From: Citrobacter enshiensis
GTDB lineage: Bacteria; Pseudomonadota; Gammaproteobacteria; Enterobacterales; Enterobacteriaceae
DNA length: 64,000 nt
Reading direction: 5' to 3'
NCBI RefSeq assembly: GCF_029338175.1
Contig: NZ_CP119862.1
Span: 124,001 to 188,000 of the forward strand
A program made the position numbers and the translations under genes. Positions within the stretch are counted from its first letter, which is position 1. The number at the start of each line of letters is the position of its first letter. Below are positions 1-8,609 of the stretch, piece after piece. Under the pieces are notes generated by a model that saw nothing but the letters and a program-made list of their open reading frames with translations, made no database searches and was not told where the DNA came from.

Positions 1-1437
1 TTTTCCGGGGCAAGGCTCTTTGTGACTGCAGCCAGTGAAGGGCGCGGCATTGACTCGTTGCGTGAACATCTGCAGCAATTGTCTTCGCGCGCCCATGCGA
101 GCAATCAGAGTTTCCGTCTGGCCCTCGACCGCGCCTTTACGGTGAAAGGCGCGGGACTGGTGGTGACCGGGACAGCGCTCAGCGGCGAAGTGAATGTCGG
201 CGACACGTTGTGGCTCACTGGCGTGAATAAACCGATGCGTGTACGTAGCCTGCATGCGCAAAATCAGCCGACTGAGCACGCCCATGCCGGGCAGCGTATC
301 GCGTTAAATATCGCCGGCGACGCGGAAAAAGATCAGCTTAACCGTGGCGACTGGCTGCTCTCCGATGCGCCGCCGGAGGCATTCACCCGCGTCATTGTCT
401 CTTTAGAACAACAGGCGCCGCTCACGCAGTGGCAGCCGCTGCATATCCACCATGCCGCCAGCCATGTGACCGGGCGCGTTTCCCTGCTGGAAGGTTCGCT
501 GGCTGAACTGGTTTTTGATACTCCGCTCTGGCTTGCTGATAACGACCGCCTGGTATTGCGTGATATCTCCGCGCGCACCACGTTGGCGGGGGCGCGCGTT
601 GTGATGCTCAATCCGCCGCGCCGCGGTAAACGTAAGCCCGACTATTTACAGTGGCTGTCGGCGTTGGAAAATGCGCAGGATGACAGCGCCGCGCTGGAGA
701 TTCATCTGGAGCGTGGGGCCGTCAATCTGCCCGATTTTGCGTGGGCGCGCCAACTCAATGGCGAGGGTATGCGTCAACTTATTGATCAGCCTGATTTTAT
801 TCAGGCCGGATACAGTCTGTTGAACGCCCCTGTCGCCGCCCGCTGGCAGCGTAAAATCCTCGATACGCTGGCGACCTACCATGAGCAGCATCGTGACGAA
901 CCGGGACCTGGACGCGAGCGGCTGCGGCGTATGGCGCTGCCAATGGAAGACGAAGCGCTGGTGCTGCTGCTGATCGAACGTATGCGGGAAAGCGGCGTTA
1001 TTCATAGCCATCACGGGTGGTTGCATCTCCCCGATCACAAAGCCGGGTTCAGCGACGAGCAACAGGCCATCTGGCACAAAACCGAATCGCTGTTTGGCGA
1101 TGAACCCTGGTGGGTACGGGATCTGGCGCGGGAAACCGGAGCAGATGAGCAAATCATGCGTCAGGTATTACGACAAGCTGCGCAGCAGGGGATGATCACG
1201 GCAATCGTGAAAGATCGTTATTATCGTAACGATCGAATTGTCTCTTTTGCCAATATGATCCGCGACCTGGATCGGGAAAAAGGATCAACCTGTGCGGCTG
1301 ATTTCCGTGATCGACTCAATGTTGGGCGAAAACTGGCCATTCAGATTCTGGAGTATTTTGACAGGATTGGTTTTACTCGTCGCCGGGGAAATGATCACCT
1401 GTTACGGGATGCTTTATTATTCCCTGAAAAGAAATGA
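1..1437 (+). CDS. selB: Selenocysteine-specific elongation factor SelB (3' part)
   Basis: SelB is the special EF-Tu-like GTPase that brings Sec-tRNA to UGA codons marked by a SECIS hairpin. The reading frame is already open at base 1, so the gene enters from the left. About 478 residues remain of a family length near 614, so most of the N-terminal GTPase domain lies outside the window. What is seen are the beta-barrel translation-factor domains (for example VVTGTALSGEVNVGD near the start) and the C-terminal winged-helix repeats that bind mRNA, including the final segment with RKLAIQILEYFDRIGFTRR. A GTG at 22 is internal, not the start. The order selB then yiaY matches E. coli. A terminator follows directly. 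Confidence 0.96.
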   Translation, partial: FSGARLFVTAASEGRGIDSLREHLQQLSSRAHASNQSFRLALDRAFTVKGAGLVVTGTALSGEVNVGDTLWLTGVNKPMRVRSLHAQNQPTEHAHAGQRIALNIAGDAEKDQLNRGDWLLSDAPPEAFTRVIVSLEQQAPLTQWQPLHIHHAASHVTGRVSLLEGSLAELVFDTPLWLADNDRLVLRDISARTTLAGARVVMLNPPRRGKRKPDYLQWLSALENAQDDSAALEIHLERGAVNLPDFAWARQLNGEGMRQLIDQPDFIQAGYSLLNAPVAARWQRKILDTLATYHEQHRDEPGPGRERLRRMALPMEDEALVLLLIERMRESGVIHSHHGWLHLPDHKAGFSDEQQAIWHKTESLFGDEPWWVRDLARETGADEQIMRQVLRQAAQQGMITAIVKDRYYRNDRIVSFANMIRDLDREKGSTCAADFRDRLNVGRKLAIQILEYFDRIGFTRRRGNDHLLRDALLFPEKK

Positions 1438-1491
1438 TACGGTTAATATATGTACGACATAAATTAATACAAAAAATACATTGATTTGGAT

Positions 1492-1530
1492 AAAGCACGT
1501 TCAGTTATTAACCGAATGTGCTTTTTTATT
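1492..1530 (+). terminator. Rho-independent terminator after selB
   Basis: An imperfect stem, AAAGCAC(G)TTC paired with GAA(T)GTGCTTT, is followed directly by a T-rich run. It lies 55 bases after the selB stop and upstream of yiaY. Confidence 0.8.
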
Positions 1531-1627
1531 TTCGTCATTATGAAAAAAACAACGCTGATCATATTTTGAGTAAACATTACTCCGTATGCTGCTTTTCTGA
1601 TTTATTGATGAAATTAAGGATAGTCTT

Positions 1628-2779
1628 ATGGCTGCTTCAACATTTTTTATTCCTTCCGTTAATATCATTGGCGCTGATTCACTGAAAGACGCGATGAATA
1701 CGATGGCGGAATATGGATTTCGCCGCACGTTAATTGTCACGGATACCATGCTGACAAAATTAGGTATGGCGGGCGAAATTCAAAAAGCGCTGCAGGAACG
1801 TGATATTTTCAGCGTGGTTTATGATGGTACGCAGCCTAACCCAACCACTGGAAACGTTGCCGCCGGGCTGAAAATGCTTGAAGAAAATGCGTGCGACAGC
1901 GTGATTTCTCTGGGCGGTGGATCTCCGCACGACTGCGCAAAAGGTATTGCGCTAGTGGCGGCTAACGGTGGCGATATCCGTGATTATGAAGGTGTGGATC
2001 GCTCCGCGAAACCACAGTTGCCGATGATTGCCATCAACACCACGGCAGGCACAGCATCGGAAATGACTCGCTTCTGCATTATCACCGACGAAGCGCGCCA
2101 CATTAAAATGGCGATTGTGGATAAACACGTCACACCGCTTCTCTCCGTGAACGACTCTTCGCTGATGGTCGGTATGCCGAAATCGCTGACCGCCGCGACC
2201 GGCATGGATGCGTTAACCCACGCTATTGAAGCGTATGTTTCCATCGCCGCCACGCCGATTACCGATGCATGTGCTCTGAAAGCCGTCACCATGATTGCTG
2301 AGAATCTGCCGACTGCGGTTGAAGATGGCAGCAACGCGCAGGCGCGTGAAGCGATGGCCTATGCGCAGTTCCTGGCGGGAATGGCGTTTAACAACGCGTC
2401 TCTTGGCTATGTACATGCGATGGCGCACCAGCTCGGCGGTTTCTACAACCTGCCGCATGGCGTGTGTAACGCCATATTGCTGCCGCACGTCCAGGTGTTT
2501 AACAGCCAGGTTGCGGCGGGGCGTCTGCGTGATTGCGCGGCGGCGATGGGTGTGAACGTAGCCGCTATGAGCGAAGCGGAAGGCGCGCAAGCCTGTATCG
2601 CCGCGATTCGTGAACTGGCACAGCAGGTGAATATTCCGGCGGGTCTGCGAGATCTGAACGTGAAAGAAGAAGATTTTCCGGTACTGGCGACCAATGCGCT
2701 GAAAGATGCCTGCGGCCTGACCAACCCGATTCAGGCGACCCACGAGGAGATCATGGCAATTTATCGTGCTGCCATGTAA
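1628..2779 (+). CDS. yiaY: Iron-containing alcohol dehydrogenase YiaY
   Basis: This is a 383-residue member of the group III (Fe-dependent) alcohol dehydrogenases, the same length as E. coli YiaY and very close in sequence. The nucleotide-binding GGGSP lies at 96-100. The metal ligands expected for the family are present: D194 and H198 in [13 protein letters not shown]263 (with H267) in the second helix, and H277 in NLPHGVC. It probably interconverts an alcohol and an aldehyde with NAD(H) in the cytoplasm; the physiological substrate is not clear from sequence. The ATG is preceded by an AAGGA ribosome site. It is transcribed alone, after the selB terminator and before a REP element. Confidence 0.95.
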   Translation: MAASTFFIPSVNIIGADSLKDAMNTMAEYGFRRTLIVTDTMLTKLGMAGEIQKALQERDIFSVVYDGTQPNPTTGNVAAGLKMLEENACDSVISLGGGSPHDCAKGIALVAANGGDIRDYEGVDRSAKPQLPMIAINTTAGTASEMTRFCIITDEARHIKMAIVDKHVTPLLSVNDSSLMVGMPKSLTAATGMDALTHAIEAYVSIAATPITDACALKAVTMIAENLPTAVEDGSNAQAREAMAYAQFLAGMAFNNASLGYVHAMAHQLGGFYNLPHGVCNAILLPHVQVFNSQVAAGRLRDCAAAMGVNVAAMSEAEGAQACIAAIRELAQQVNIPAGLRDLNVKEEDFPVLATNALKDACGLTNPIQATHEEIMAIYRAAM

Positions 2780-2799
2780 ATAATCGCGGAGGGTGATAC

Positions 2800-2853
2800 G
2801 GCCTATGAATCGTATGATTTATAGGCCGGATAAGGTGAAACCGCCATCCGGCA
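2800..2853. repeat. REP/BIME element after yiaY
   Basis: A GGCCTAT/ATAGGCC hairpin runs into a REP-type half (GCCGGATAAGG ... CCGCCATCCGGC). It lies between the convergent ends of yiaY and the glyoxalase-fold gene and probably serves as a transcript-end stabiliser. Confidence 0.7.
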
Positions 2854-2860
2854 AAGATCA

Positions 2861-3316
2861 TCAGCCCGCGTTTTTAATCCCTTCTCGCAGCCATGGCGTA
2901 ATAGTCACCCCGACCAGTAAACCTTCTGGGCTGAGCAAGCGGGTCACGGTTTGCCCCCATGGCTCTATACGGTTAGCAATTAACAGCTCGTAACCCTGAC
3001 CAATCAACGCCTGTGTGGCGGCGTCGATATCACGTACCTCAAATTCAATCCACGCTTGCGGAACCAGCAGGTCTGAAGGCCACTGCTCGTGACCAAAGCA
3101 GGAGATTGCCGCCTGCGAGAGAGGCCAGAGCGCAAAATGATTCACCCCCGCCAGTTGGTCGACTTCGGTAAGGAGGTATTCCTCATTGCCCTCCATCTCT
3201 TTAAGCGGCAAACCCAATGACGTTTTGTAAAACGATGTGCTGGCGTCAGTACTACGCGTGATGGGGCCAAATCCAGCCACAAACAGAACCTCAACGCCGG
3301 GAATATCTTGTTTCAT
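2861..3316 (-). CDS. VOC (glyoxalase/bleomycin-resistance fold) family protein
   Basis: This is a protein of about 151 residues with the paired beta-alpha-beta-beta-beta modules of the vicinal-oxygen-chelate fold. The N-terminal half has ITRSTDASTSFYKTSLGLPL; the C-terminal half has WIEFEVRDIDAATQALIGQGY and ends LLSPEGLLVGVTITPW. I prefer the ATG at 3316 because an AGGGG sits five bases upstream; a GTG at 3322 would add two residues. The substrate is unknown; lyase, dioxygenase and binding-only members all exist in this family. It is divergent from aldB across a 119-bp gap that holds a 9-bp inverted repeat, which suggests shared control with the aldehyde dehydrogenase. I recall no K-12 counterpart at this place. 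Confidence 0.85.
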   Translation of the reverse strand: MKQDIPGVEVLFVAGFGPITRSTDASTSFYKTSLGLPLKEMEGNEEYLLTEVDQLAGVNHFALWPLSQAAISCFGHEQWPSDLLVPQAWIEFEVRDIDAATQALIGQGYELLIANRIEPWGQTVTRLLSPEGLLVGVTITPWLREGIKNAG

Positions 3317-3331
3317 GTTCACCCCTTGAAA

Positions 3332-3415
3332 GGTACTACAGATAACGTGACCGCAGTCGTAAAGCTGTAACCGTCTGGCGAAGATTTCACCAGCTCAGTC
3401 TACCTTTGTAGTACC
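3332..3415. promoter_or_regulatory. Inverted-repeat pair in the VOC/aldB divergent region
   Basis: The arms GGTACTACA (3332-3340) and TGTAGTACC (3407-3415) are perfect reverse complements, 75 bp apart start to start, about seven helical turns. Each arm lies near the start of one of the two divergent genes. This arrangement suits two operators for one regulator. The regulator is unknown. Confidence 0.45.
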
Positions 3416-3435
3416 CCTACAGCAAGGAGATGGTC

Positions 3436-4974
3436 ATGACCAATAATCCCCCTTCAACACGTATCCAGCCCGGCGAATATGGTTATCCTCTGAAGTTAAA
3501 AGCCCGCTACGACAACTTTATCGGTGGCGACTGGGTTGCGCCTGCAGACGGTGAGTACTATCAGAACCTGACGCCTGTGACCGGGCAGCTGCTATGTGAA
3601 GTGGCCTCTTCCGGCAAAAAAGATATCGATCTGGCGCTTGATGCTGCCCATAAGATAAAAGACAAATGGGCGCATACCTCTGTACAGGATCGCGCTGCCA
3701 TTCTGTTCAAAATTGCCGATCGTATGGAGCAAAATCTGGAGTTGCTGGCAACGGCGGAAACCTGGGACAACGGCAAACCGATTCGTGAAACCAGCGCTGC
3801 CGACGTGCCGTTGGCGATCGACCATTTCCGCTATTTTGCCTCTTGTATTCGTGCGCAGGAAGGCGGTATCAGTGAAGTGGACAGCGACACGGTCGCTTAC
3901 CATTTTCATGAACCGCTTGGCGTGGTGGGACAAATCATTCCGTGGAACTTCCCACTGCTGATGGCAAGTTGGAAAATGGCGCCAGCGCTGGCGGCGGGCA
4001 ACTGTGTGGTGCTCAAACCTGCGCGTCTGACACCGCTTTCGGTGCTGTTGTTGATGGAAATCATTGGTGATTTGTTGCCGCCGGGCGTGGTGAACGTGGT
4101 TAACGGTGCGGGCGGGGAGATCGGTGAATATCTGGCAACCTCGAAGCGCATCGCAAAAGTGGCGTTTACCGGTTCAACGGAAGTTGGCCAGCAGATCATG
4201 CAGTATGCCACGCAGAACATTATTCCAGTGACGCTGGAGCTGGGAGGAAAATCCCCGAATATCTTCTTTGCTGATGTGATGGATGAAGAAGATGCGTTCT
4301 TTGACAAGGCGCTGGAAGGCTTTGCCCTCTTCGCATTTAACCAGGGCGAGGTCTGTACCTGCCCGAGTCGTGCGCTGGTGCAGGAATCCATTTATGAGCG
4401 CTTTATGGAACGGGCGATTCGCCGGGTGGAGAGCATCCGCAGTGGTAACCCGCTCGACAGCGTGACGCAGATGGGGGCGCAGGTCTCTCATGGTCAGATG
4501 GAAACCATTCTGAATTACATTGATATTGGTAAGAAAGAAGGGGCTGATATCCTGACTGGCGGGCGACGCAAGCAGCTGGAAGGCGAGTTAAAAGAGGGGT
4601 ATTACCTCGAGCCGACAATCCTGTTTGGTAAGAACAATATGCGCGTATTCCAGGAGGAGATCTTCGGCCCGGTGCTGGCGGTGACAACCTTCAAAACGAT
4701 GGATGAAGCGCTGGCGCTGGCTAACGACACTCAATATGGCCTCGGCGCAGGGGTCTGGAGCCGCAATGGTAATCTGGCCTATAAAATGGGGCGTGGCATT
4801 CAGGCCGGGCGCGTGTGGACCAACTGTTATCATGCTTATCCCGCGCATGCCGCGTTTGGGGGCTATAAGCAGTCGGGCATTGGCCGTGAGACACACAAAA
4901 TGATGCTCGAGCATTATCAGCAAACCAAATGTCTGCTGGTGAGCTATTCTGATAAACCGCTAGGATTGTTCTGA
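3436..4974 (+). CDS. aldB: Aldehyde dehydrogenase AldB
   Basis: AldB oxidises acetaldehyde and related aldehydes to acids with NAD(P)+. The protein has 512 residues and is nearly identical to E. coli AldB when started at the ATG at 3436, which has AGGAG six bases upstream; the in-frame ATG at 3430 abuts the ribosome site and is less likely. The ALDH landmarks are present: PWNFP at 169-173, FTGSTEVG at 244-251, the general base E268 in LELGGKSP, the nucleophile C307 in QGEVC, and EEIFGPV near the C-terminus. In E. coli the gene is a stationary-phase gene under RpoS, CRP and Fis; that is family knowledge and I have not located those sites here. A hairpin follows the stop. Confidence 0.97.
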   Translation: MTNNPPSTRIQPGEYGYPLKLKARYDNFIGGDWVAPADGEYYQNLTPVTGQLLCEVASSGKKDIDLALDAAHKIKDKWAHTSVQDRAAILFKIADRMEQNLELLATAETWDNGKPIRETSAADVPLAIDHFRYFASCIRAQEGGISEVDSDTVAYHFHEPLGVVGQIIPWNFPLLMASWKMAPALAAGNCVVLKPARLTPLSVLLLMEIIGDLLPPGVVNVVNGAGGEIGEYLATSKRIAKVAFTGSTEVGQQIMQYATQNIIPVTLELGGKSPNIFFADVMDEEDAFFDKALEGFALFAFNQGEVCTCPSRALVQESIYERFMERAIRRVESIRSGNPLDSVTQMGAQVSHGQMETILNYIDIGKKEGADILTGGRRKQLEGELKEGYYLEPTILFGKNNMRVFQEEIFGPVLAVTTFKTMDEALALANDTQYGLGAGVWSRNGNLAYKMGRGIQAGRVWTNCYHAYPAHAAFGGYKQSGIGRETHKMMLEHYQQTKCLLVSYSDKPLGLF

Positions 4975-4988
4975 TATTTATTTTATAA

Positions 4989-5020
4989 CATGCCCGGTGA
5001 CCTCTCGTTTACCGGGCATG
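4989..5020 (+). terminator. Hairpin after aldB
   Basis: A perfect 10-bp stem (CATGCCCGGT / ACCGGGCATG) follows the aldB stop by 14 bases. The 3' side has little T tract, so termination may be partial. Confidence 0.6.
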
Positions 5021-5065
5021 ATTCCCTTCAAATCCAACGCAGCGCCATCCGCAATATCGCCATAG

Positions 5066-5107
5066 TATATATAAATCTATATGACTTTATATAAATATGG
5101 TCATTGC
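5066..5107 (+). promoter_or_regulatory. Candidate YiaU operator upstream of yiaW (copy A)
   Basis: This is a 42-bp AT-rich block that matches 7647-7688 at 33 of 42 positions without gaps and in the same orientation. It contains two TATATAAAT words starting at 5068 and 5088, exactly 20 bp apart. It ends 90 bp before yiaW. The LysR-type yiaU lies between the two copies, so this is inferred to be its binding site. Confidence 0.6.
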
Positions 5108-5196
5108 CTGGCGAGCGCACCCCCCATTACTATCCTCCAGATGTATTTGGTTTTGTTAAAATACTGATTGATATTTTTTGGGTTTTTGAGGGAAAT

Positions 5197-5520
5197 ATGT
5201 TCCTGAATTATTTTGCGTTAGGTGTATTGGTTGTCGTATTCCTGGTTATTTTTTATGGGATTATCATTCTGCATGATATTCCCTACCTAATTGCGAAAAA
5301 ACGTAATCATCCACATGCCGACGCGATACATGTCGCGGGCTGGGTGAGCTTGTTTACGCTACATATTATTTGGCCCTTCTTATGGATTTGGGCAACGCTT
5401 TATCGTTCGGACCGCGGATGGGGAATGCAGAGTCATAACCCTGATCTTATTGAGTTGCAACAGCGTGTCGCCGGACTGGAAAAAAAACTGGCCGAGGCTA
5501 AGTCCTCCCCAGCGGAGTAA
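5197..5520 (+). CDS. yiaW: Small inner-membrane protein YiaW (DUF3302)
   Basis: The protein has 107 residues and matches E. coli YiaW from MF(L)NYFALG onward; GAGGGAAAT precedes the ATG. Two membrane segments are visible, at about 7-25 and 48-68 ([19 protein letters not shown]). They are followed by a charged helical tail ([14 protein letters not shown]) that could form a short coiled coil. Its role is not known. It ends five bases before yiaV, so the two form an operon, the usual pairing of a small membrane protein with a membrane-fusion protein of an efflux system. No outer pump component is present nearby. Confidence 0.9.
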   Translation: MFLNYFALGVLVVVFLVIFYGIIILHDIPYLIAKKRNHPHADAIHVAGWVSLFTLHIIWPFLWIWATLYRSDRGWGMQSHNPDLIELQQRVAGLEKKLAEAKSSPAE

Positions 5521-5525
5521 TTTTT

Positions 5526-6662
5526 ATGGATTTACTGATTATTCTCACCTATGTGGCTTTTGCATGGGCCATGTTTAAAATCTTCAAAATTCCCGTCAAT
5601 AAATGGACAATACCGACTGCAGCATTGGGCGGTATATTTATTGTTAGCGGTTTAATATTACTGATGAACTATAACCATCCGTATACTTTTAAAGCGCAGA
5701 AGGCGGTGGTCTCCATTCCGGTAGTGCCATTGGTGACGGGTACTGTCATCGAAGTGACGGATAAGAAAGATACCCTGATAAAAAAAGGGGAAGTTCTTTT
5801 TAAATTGAATCCGGGACGTTATCAGGCCCGGGTTGATCGTCTGCAGGCTGATATTGTCACGGCGACCCATAAAGAGCAGACGCTTGTCGCGCAGCTGGCA
5901 GAAATGCAGGCAAATACACAGAAGGCGAAAGCCACACGAGACCGACTCGGGAAAGATTATCAGCGTTATCTGCAGGGCAGTCAGGCAAAAGTGAATCCAT
6001 TCTCGGAACGCGATATTGATGCTGCACGGCAGAACTACCTGGCTCAGGAAGCCGCAGTAAAATCATCCATTGCAGAAGAACAGCAGATTCAAAGTCAGTT
6101 AGACAGTCTGGTTCAGGGCGAAAACTCGCAGGTCGCAAGCCTCAGAGCGCAACTTGCGGAAGCGGAATTTAACCTTGAACAAACCGTCGTGCGCGCGCCG
6201 AGCGATGGGTATGCGACGCAGGTATTGATACGTCCAGGCACCTATGCCGCCGCACTGCCTCTGCGTCCAGTGATGGTGTTTATTCCCAGCCAGAAACGAC
6301 AAATCATCGCCCAGTTCCGGCAGAATTCGCTGCTGCGTCTGAAACCTGGCGATGAAGCTGAAGTGGTGTTTAACGCCCTGCCGGGGAGAGTGTATAGCGG
6401 GAAGCTCTCTTCCATTAGTCCCGCAGTACCCGGGGGGACGTATCAGTCGATGGGGGCTTTGCAATCTTTAAACATAACGCCCGGAACGGATGGGGTGATT
6501 GCCAGCATCGAACTGAATGAGAATGTGGATTTCAACGCGCTGCCTGACGGTATCTTCGCCCAGGTTGCCGTCTATTCCGAGCACTTCAGCCACGTCTCCA
6601 TTATGCGTAAAGTGCTGTTACGAATGACCAGTTGGATGCACTACCTGTATCTCGATCATTGA
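5526..6662 (+). CDS. yiaV: HlyD/EmrA-type membrane fusion protein YiaV
   Basis: This is a 378-residue periplasmic adaptor anchored by N-terminal hydrophobic segments (residues 2-20 and 32-48). After these comes a first lipoyl/barrel half ([14 protein letters not shown]), a long helical hairpin rich in Q, A and E (about 95-215), the second lipoyl half ([19 protein letters not shown]) and a beta-barrel domain. The length equals that of E. coli YiaV. Such proteins bridge an inner-membrane transporter to the envelope; the partner is probably YiaW or an unlinked pump. Its stop overlaps the stop of convergent yiaU by seven bases. Control by the upstream AT-rich element is inferred. Confidence 0.93.
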   Translation: MDLLIILTYVAFAWAMFKIFKIPVNKWTIPTAALGGIFIVSGLILLMNYNHPYTFKAQKAVVSIPVVPLVTGTVIEVTDKKDTLIKKGEVLFKLNPGRYQARVDRLQADIVTATHKEQTLVAQLAEMQANTQKAKATRDRLGKDYQRYLQGSQAKVNPFSERDIDAARQNYLAQEAAVKSSIAEEQQIQSQLDSLVQGENSQVASLRAQLAEAEFNLEQTVVRAPSDGYATQVLIRPGTYAAALPLRPVMVFIPSQKRQIIAQFRQNSLLRLKPGDEAEVVFNALPGRVYSGKLSSISPAVPGGTYQSMGALQSLNITPGTDGVIASIELNENVDFNALPDGIFAQVAVYSEHFSHVSIMRKVLLRMTSWMHYLYLDH

Positions 6663-7636
6663 TCTGTTAATTGATAAGCTTGCTCAGGTGATTTCTGGAT
6701 TACGTGAGCAAGCTGATGACGAATTTCATTCAGCAACTCATCCAGCACATACTGCACTCGCCAGGGTTGATATTCACGCTTGCGGAAGATAACGACTAAA
6801 TCCAGCCACCATTGATGTTGTTCCGCAAAACAGGGGCTCAACGTTCCAGACTGAATATCCTGCTTTAATGTTGTATCAGGCGCAAACACAATGCCCAAAT
6901 GATTACGGGCAAGATCGAGTGCTGCTTGCGTATTGTCGCAAACATAATTTCCCTTCACCCGATATTCATTAGCATCCTCCCCCCCGTTAGATGTAAAGCG
7001 CCAGATATTGGCATCATCAATCATCATTGAATCAATAAGAATACAGGAATGATTTTCAAGTTCCTGGGGATGATTAATGGGATGCTTTTTAAGATATTCA
7101 CGACTTGCATAAGCGCTGACTGCATATTTAACCAGAAATGAGGCAACCAACGTTTGATCTTTCGGTGGTGCATACGTCACCATAATGTCGCAGTCATCAG
7201 GAAAGTCGACGCCTTCATAAAATGCTTTTCTTTCAAGGTTTGATGTTTTAAGTGTCAAGGTAATATCGCCAATATCGGCTATATTAGCGATAACATTCTT
7301 AGATAAGTAAGAAATAATTCCTGTAGGCGCATACACAGTAACGCGTCCACGTTTCTCATGCTTATAATCAGCAATAAAATTAGTTAACTGATTATTTTTA
7401 TCCAGACAAGCATTGATATACGGGAGAAGCGCGGCCCCAAACGGCGTGAGCGTGAGCTGTCGGGTGGTTCTGTCGAATACTTTTAACCCTATTTTTGATT
7501 CAAAATCAGCAAGGTACTTGCTAACGTTTGCCTGAGCGATACCCAGCGCTAACGCGGCATGGCTGATATTTTCGCTGGCCGCAATCACCGAGATAATCTT
7601 TAATTCTCTCGGCTTGAGTTGTTGTTTGTTCATCAT
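6656..7636 (-). CDS. yiaU: LysR-type transcriptional regulator YiaU
   Basis: This is a LysR-family regulator of about 326 residues. Its N-terminal winged helix (about 8-65) contains [26 protein letters not shown], and its periplasmic-binding-like effector domain follows. It resembles E. coli YiaU in place and in phrases such as [18 protein letters not shown] and [11 protein letters not shown], but is more diverged than its neighbours. The start is uncertain: ATGs at 7645, 7636 and 7633 are in frame and none has a strong ribosome site. It lies between yiaWV and yiaT, and both of these carry the same upstream AT-rich element, so YiaU is the likely regulator of both. The inducer is unknown. Confidence 0.9.
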   Translation of the reverse strand: MMNKQQLKPRELKIISVIAASENISHAALALGIAQANVSKYLADFESKIGLKVFDRTTRQLTLTPFGAALLPYINACLDKNNQLTNFIADYKHEKRGRVTVYAPTGIISYLSKNVIANIADIGDITLTLKTSNLERKAFYEGVDFPDDCDIMVTYAPPKDQTLVASFLVKYAVSAYASREYLKKHPINHPQELENHSCILIDSMMIDDANIWRFTSNGGEDANEYRVKGNYVCDNTQAALDLARNHLGIVFAPDTTLKQDIQSGTLSPCFAEQHQWWLDLVVIFRKREYQPWRVQYVLDELLNEIRHQLAHVIQKSPEQAYQLTDQ

Positions 7637-7646
7637 AGAACCCATG

Positions 7647-7688
7647 TATATATGAATTTATATATTACTATATAAATATGTGCATTGC
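7647..7688 (+). promoter_or_regulatory. Candidate YiaU operator upstream of yiaT (copy B)
   Basis: This is the second copy of the 42-bp element, with TATATGAAT at 7649 and TATATAAAT at 7669, again 20 bp apart, and the same end TATG..CATTGC. It lies in the yiaU-yiaT divergent gap, immediately upstream of yiaU and 66 bp before yiaT. Confidence 0.6.
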
Positions 7689-7754
7689 ATCGTTGAAATT
7701 GTAAGCATTATTATGCTCGCGCTTTGTAGCTTATTTTAAAATGGAAAGTTGGGC

Positions 7755-8495
7755 ATGTTAATTAAACGTAATATTTTGGCAGTATTTGCAATGTCTTTTA
7801 TGGCGAGTGCAACTGCTTCAGAATTCTCTCTTGGTGCCGGTGCTGTTTATAATGAATCACCTTATCGCGGATATAATGAAAATGTTCATGCGGCACCGCT
7901 GATCAGTTACGAAAGTGAGTCTTTTTATTTCAGACAAACATCCTTAGGCTATATTCTTTCAAAAAATGAAAAAAATGAATTTAGCATAACCGCTTCCTGG
8001 ATGCCGCTGGAGTTTGATCCTGCCGACAACGACGAGCATGACATGAAGCAGCTGGATAAGCGCGACAGCACAGCTATGGTCGGTGCCGCATGGTATCGCC
8101 ACGAGAAGTGGGGAAGCGTGAAAGTGTCTGCTGCCGCAGATGTTTTGGATAACAGCAATGGTTGGGTGGGTGAAGTTTCTGTTTTCCGCCCTATGCCTGT
8201 GGGTAAATTCACCCTTACACCGTCTGCTGGTGTTCTCTATTACGACAAAAATTTCAACGACTACTACTACGGTGTATCGGACAGCGAATCCCGCCGCAGC
8301 GGACTGTCCAGCTACTCTCCTGACGACAGCTGGATGCCGTATGTAGGTCTGGCCATGAAGTATCCGTTAACCAACAACCTGGTACTGGTTGCCAGTGCGA
8401 CGTATACCGTACTGCCGGACGATGTTAAAGACAGCCCGATGGTAGATCGCGACGACAGCTTCACTTTCCTGTCTGGGGTGAGTTGGCGTTTCTGA
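7755..8495 (+). CDS. yiaT: MipA/OmpV family outer-membrane protein YiaT
   Basis: This 246-residue precursor matches E. coli YiaT in length and sequence. The signal peptide MLIKRNILAVFAMSFMASATA is followed by SEFSLGAGAVYNESPYRGY, a typical start of a MipA/OmpV barrel. The protein ends in SWRF, with the C-terminal aromatic residue expected for outer-membrane barrels. A GGAAAG ribosome site precedes the ATG. The function is not established; MipA-like proteins have been linked to murein scaffolds and to pore activity. It carries copy B of the candidate YiaU operator upstream. Confidence 0.92.
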   Translation: MLIKRNILAVFAMSFMASATASEFSLGAGAVYNESPYRGYNENVHAAPLISYESESFYFRQTSLGYILSKNEKNEFSITASWMPLEFDPADNDEHDMKQLDKRDSTAMVGAAWYRHEKWGSVKVSAAADVLDNSNGWVGEVSVFRPMPVGKFTLTPSAGVLYYDKNFNDYYYGVSDSESRRSGLSSYSPDDSWMPYVGLAMKYPLTNNLVLVASATYTVLPDDVKDSPMVDRDDSFTFLSGVSWRF

Positions 8496-8509
8496 TTATC
8501 ATCCTGTTT

Positions 8510-8527
8510 GCCCTCAGGGAAGAGGGC
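8510..8527 (+). terminator. Hairpin after yiaT
   Basis: A GCCCTC/GAGGGC stem 14 bases after the yiaT stop is followed by an AATTCTT stretch. It is a weak intrinsic terminator. Confidence 0.5.
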
Positions 8528-8565
8528 GAATTCTTACGCCATATCGTGAAATGCTCACAACGGTT

Positions 8566-8600
8566 GGCCGGACAGGACACGCTAGTGCCGCCATCCGGCA
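8566..8600. repeat. REP element between yiaT and the GH127 gene
   Basis: GCCGGACAGGA ... GCCGCCATCCGGC is a REP-type imperfect palindrome between two convergent transcripts. Confidence 0.65.
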
Positions 8601-8609
8601 GGCTACCCA

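Noticed and set aside
2793-2993. Small plus-strand frame after yiaY
   Set aside because: It runs through a REP element and the 3' end of the VOC gene on the other strand.
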